From Verrucomicrobiota bacterium (lineage in GTDB: Bacteria; Verrucomicrobiota; Verrucomicrobiia; Opitutales; Seribacteraceae): a DNA stretch of 6,716 bases. The stretch spans positions 1 through 6,716 of the forward strand of contig JAURNO010000278.1 of the NCBI GenBank assembly GCA_030830145.1. The letters are read 5' to 3'. The notes beneath the pieces were generated by a model that was not told the origin of the DNA, made no database searches, and saw only the letters and a list, made by a program, of their open reading frames with translations. Positions 6,032-6,716 of the stretch are shown here, piece by piece; the stretch's first letter is position 1, and every line of letters starts with the position of its first letter. Both the position numbers and the translations under genes were made by a program.

Positions 6032-6716
6032 GTATACCCAGACAAAAGATTCCCTTTTTCCAACCACCGCGCAATCAAACGAACCGGAAGGGTACTCTTG
6101 CCCTCCCCTCTCAACGAAATTGGACTCTTGATGAAGAATCGTTCGCCTCGGTGATAAGTTTTTTCTCTGATCGGATTGGGCTGATCGAACGGACAAATAC
6201 GAAAAGTCCATTTCTGAGGATCGTGAAAGAAAGGCACCCACAACCGGAGGGATACCGATTGAGAATTTCCCCTGAAGGCGTCTTACTGACTGCCGGAAAG
6301 AAAGAAGGCGTGTTTCGAGGAATGACGAGATTGGTTCAATTGATTGAACGGGAGAGCAAAGAGGGGAAGTTGGATTGTAGAGAAATCGAAGATTACCCGG
6401 CACTCCGACGGCGGGGCTTCATGCTCGATGCAAGCCGTTGCAAAGTCCCTACCATGGAAACACTCTTTGAGTTGATCGATTTGTTGTCCGAGCTTCGGTT
6501 CAATGAACTGCAACTTTACGTCGAGCACACCTTCGCCTTTCGAGATCATAAGAAAATTTGGGAAGAGGCATCTCCTTTTACCGGAGAAGAAATTCGCAGA
6601 ATCGACGAATATTGCAGAATACGGTTTATCGAATTGGTCCCCAACCTCAACTCATTTGGTCATTTCGAAAGATGGCTCATGCACGAACCATACAAGCACT
6701 TGGCCGAATGCCCGGA
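6028..6716 (+). CDS. GH20-like glycoside hydrolase (beta-N-acetylhexosaminidase type), 3' truncated by window
   Basis: The frame opens at the ATG overlapping the symporter stop and stays open to the window edge: 229 codons plus 2 nt. Residues 1 to about 125 match the alpha/beta N-terminal domain typical of family 20 hydrolases, ending GVFRGMTRLVQLI at 94-106 and DYPALRRRGFMLD at 122-134. The catalytic barrel then begins: LDASRCKVPTMETL at 133-146 (first strand and helix), FNELQLYVEHTFAFRDH at 158-174, and IELVPNLNSFGHFERW at 201-216, which sits where classical GH20 enzymes have their PEID-PGH-like strand. The catalytic Asp-Glu pair would lie beyond the edge, so activity cannot be judged. No signal peptide is seen, suggesting a cytoplasmic enzyme that acts on imported oligosaccharides or glycosides; this is inference. 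Divergence from classical GH20 means the substrate could differ from beta-GlcNAc or beta-GalNAc. Confidence 0.8.
   Translation, partial: MSIPRQKIPFFQPPRNQTNRKGTLALPSQRNWTLDEESFASVISFFSDRIGLIERTNTKSPFLRIVKERHPQPEGYRLRISPEGVLLTAGKKEGVFRGMTRLVQLIERESKEGKLDCREIEDYPALRRRGFMLDASRCKVPTMETLFELIDLLSELRFNELQLYVEHTFAFRDHKKIWEEASPFTGEEIRRIDEYCRIRFIELVPNLNSFGHFERWLMHEPYKHLAECP

Noticed and set aside
5984..6403. 139-codon minus-strand open frame opposite the hydrolase
   Set aside because: It lies over the symporter end and the hydrolase start, both well supported on the plus strand.

Overview
The window holds two divergent gene pairs and little non-coding DNA. On the minus strand, a long membrane/coiled-coil protein (1478-4351) is followed by a Ser/Pro/acid-rich lipoprotein (22-1488) that overlaps its end by 11 nt. 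On the plus strand, a sodium:solute symporter (4475-6031) is followed by a family-20-like glycoside hydrolase, start codon 6028, that runs off the right edge. The pairs are separated by a 123-nt divergent intergenic region (4352-4474) containing inverted repeats. I see no rRNA, tRNA, CRISPR array, transposase or integrase.

Organism: the lipobox-type signal peptide, the symporter next to a GH20-like hydrolase, and the weak or absent Shine-Dalgarno sequences at three of four starts suggest a Gram-negative, polysaccharide- or amino-sugar-using heterotroph. The hydrolase resembles proteins I associate with Verrucomicrobiota, Lentisphaerota and relatives (PVC group), often marine. This placement is an inference from protein style, not from a phylogenetic marker.

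Right half: symporter and hydrolase are joined by a 4-nt ATGA stop/start overlap, so they are almost certainly one operon. The hydrolase presumably acts on a beta-linked (amino)sugar and the symporter presumably imports a sugar or related product; the actual substrate cannot be read from the sequence.

Left half: this is the least explained part. The 957-aa protein has about three N-terminal membrane segments, roughly 390 residues of repetitive coiled coil, two further membrane segments including a VVFDPLAV motif, and a C-terminal globular domain of about 370 residues that resembles DUF4836-type proteins. Its first half looks like membrane/coiled-coil proteins I know mainly from environmental phages. 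The overlapping 488-aa lipoprotein is almost entirely low-complexity, with a short ordered-looking C-terminus. Together they look like an undescribed two-gene cell-envelope unit; its function is unknown.
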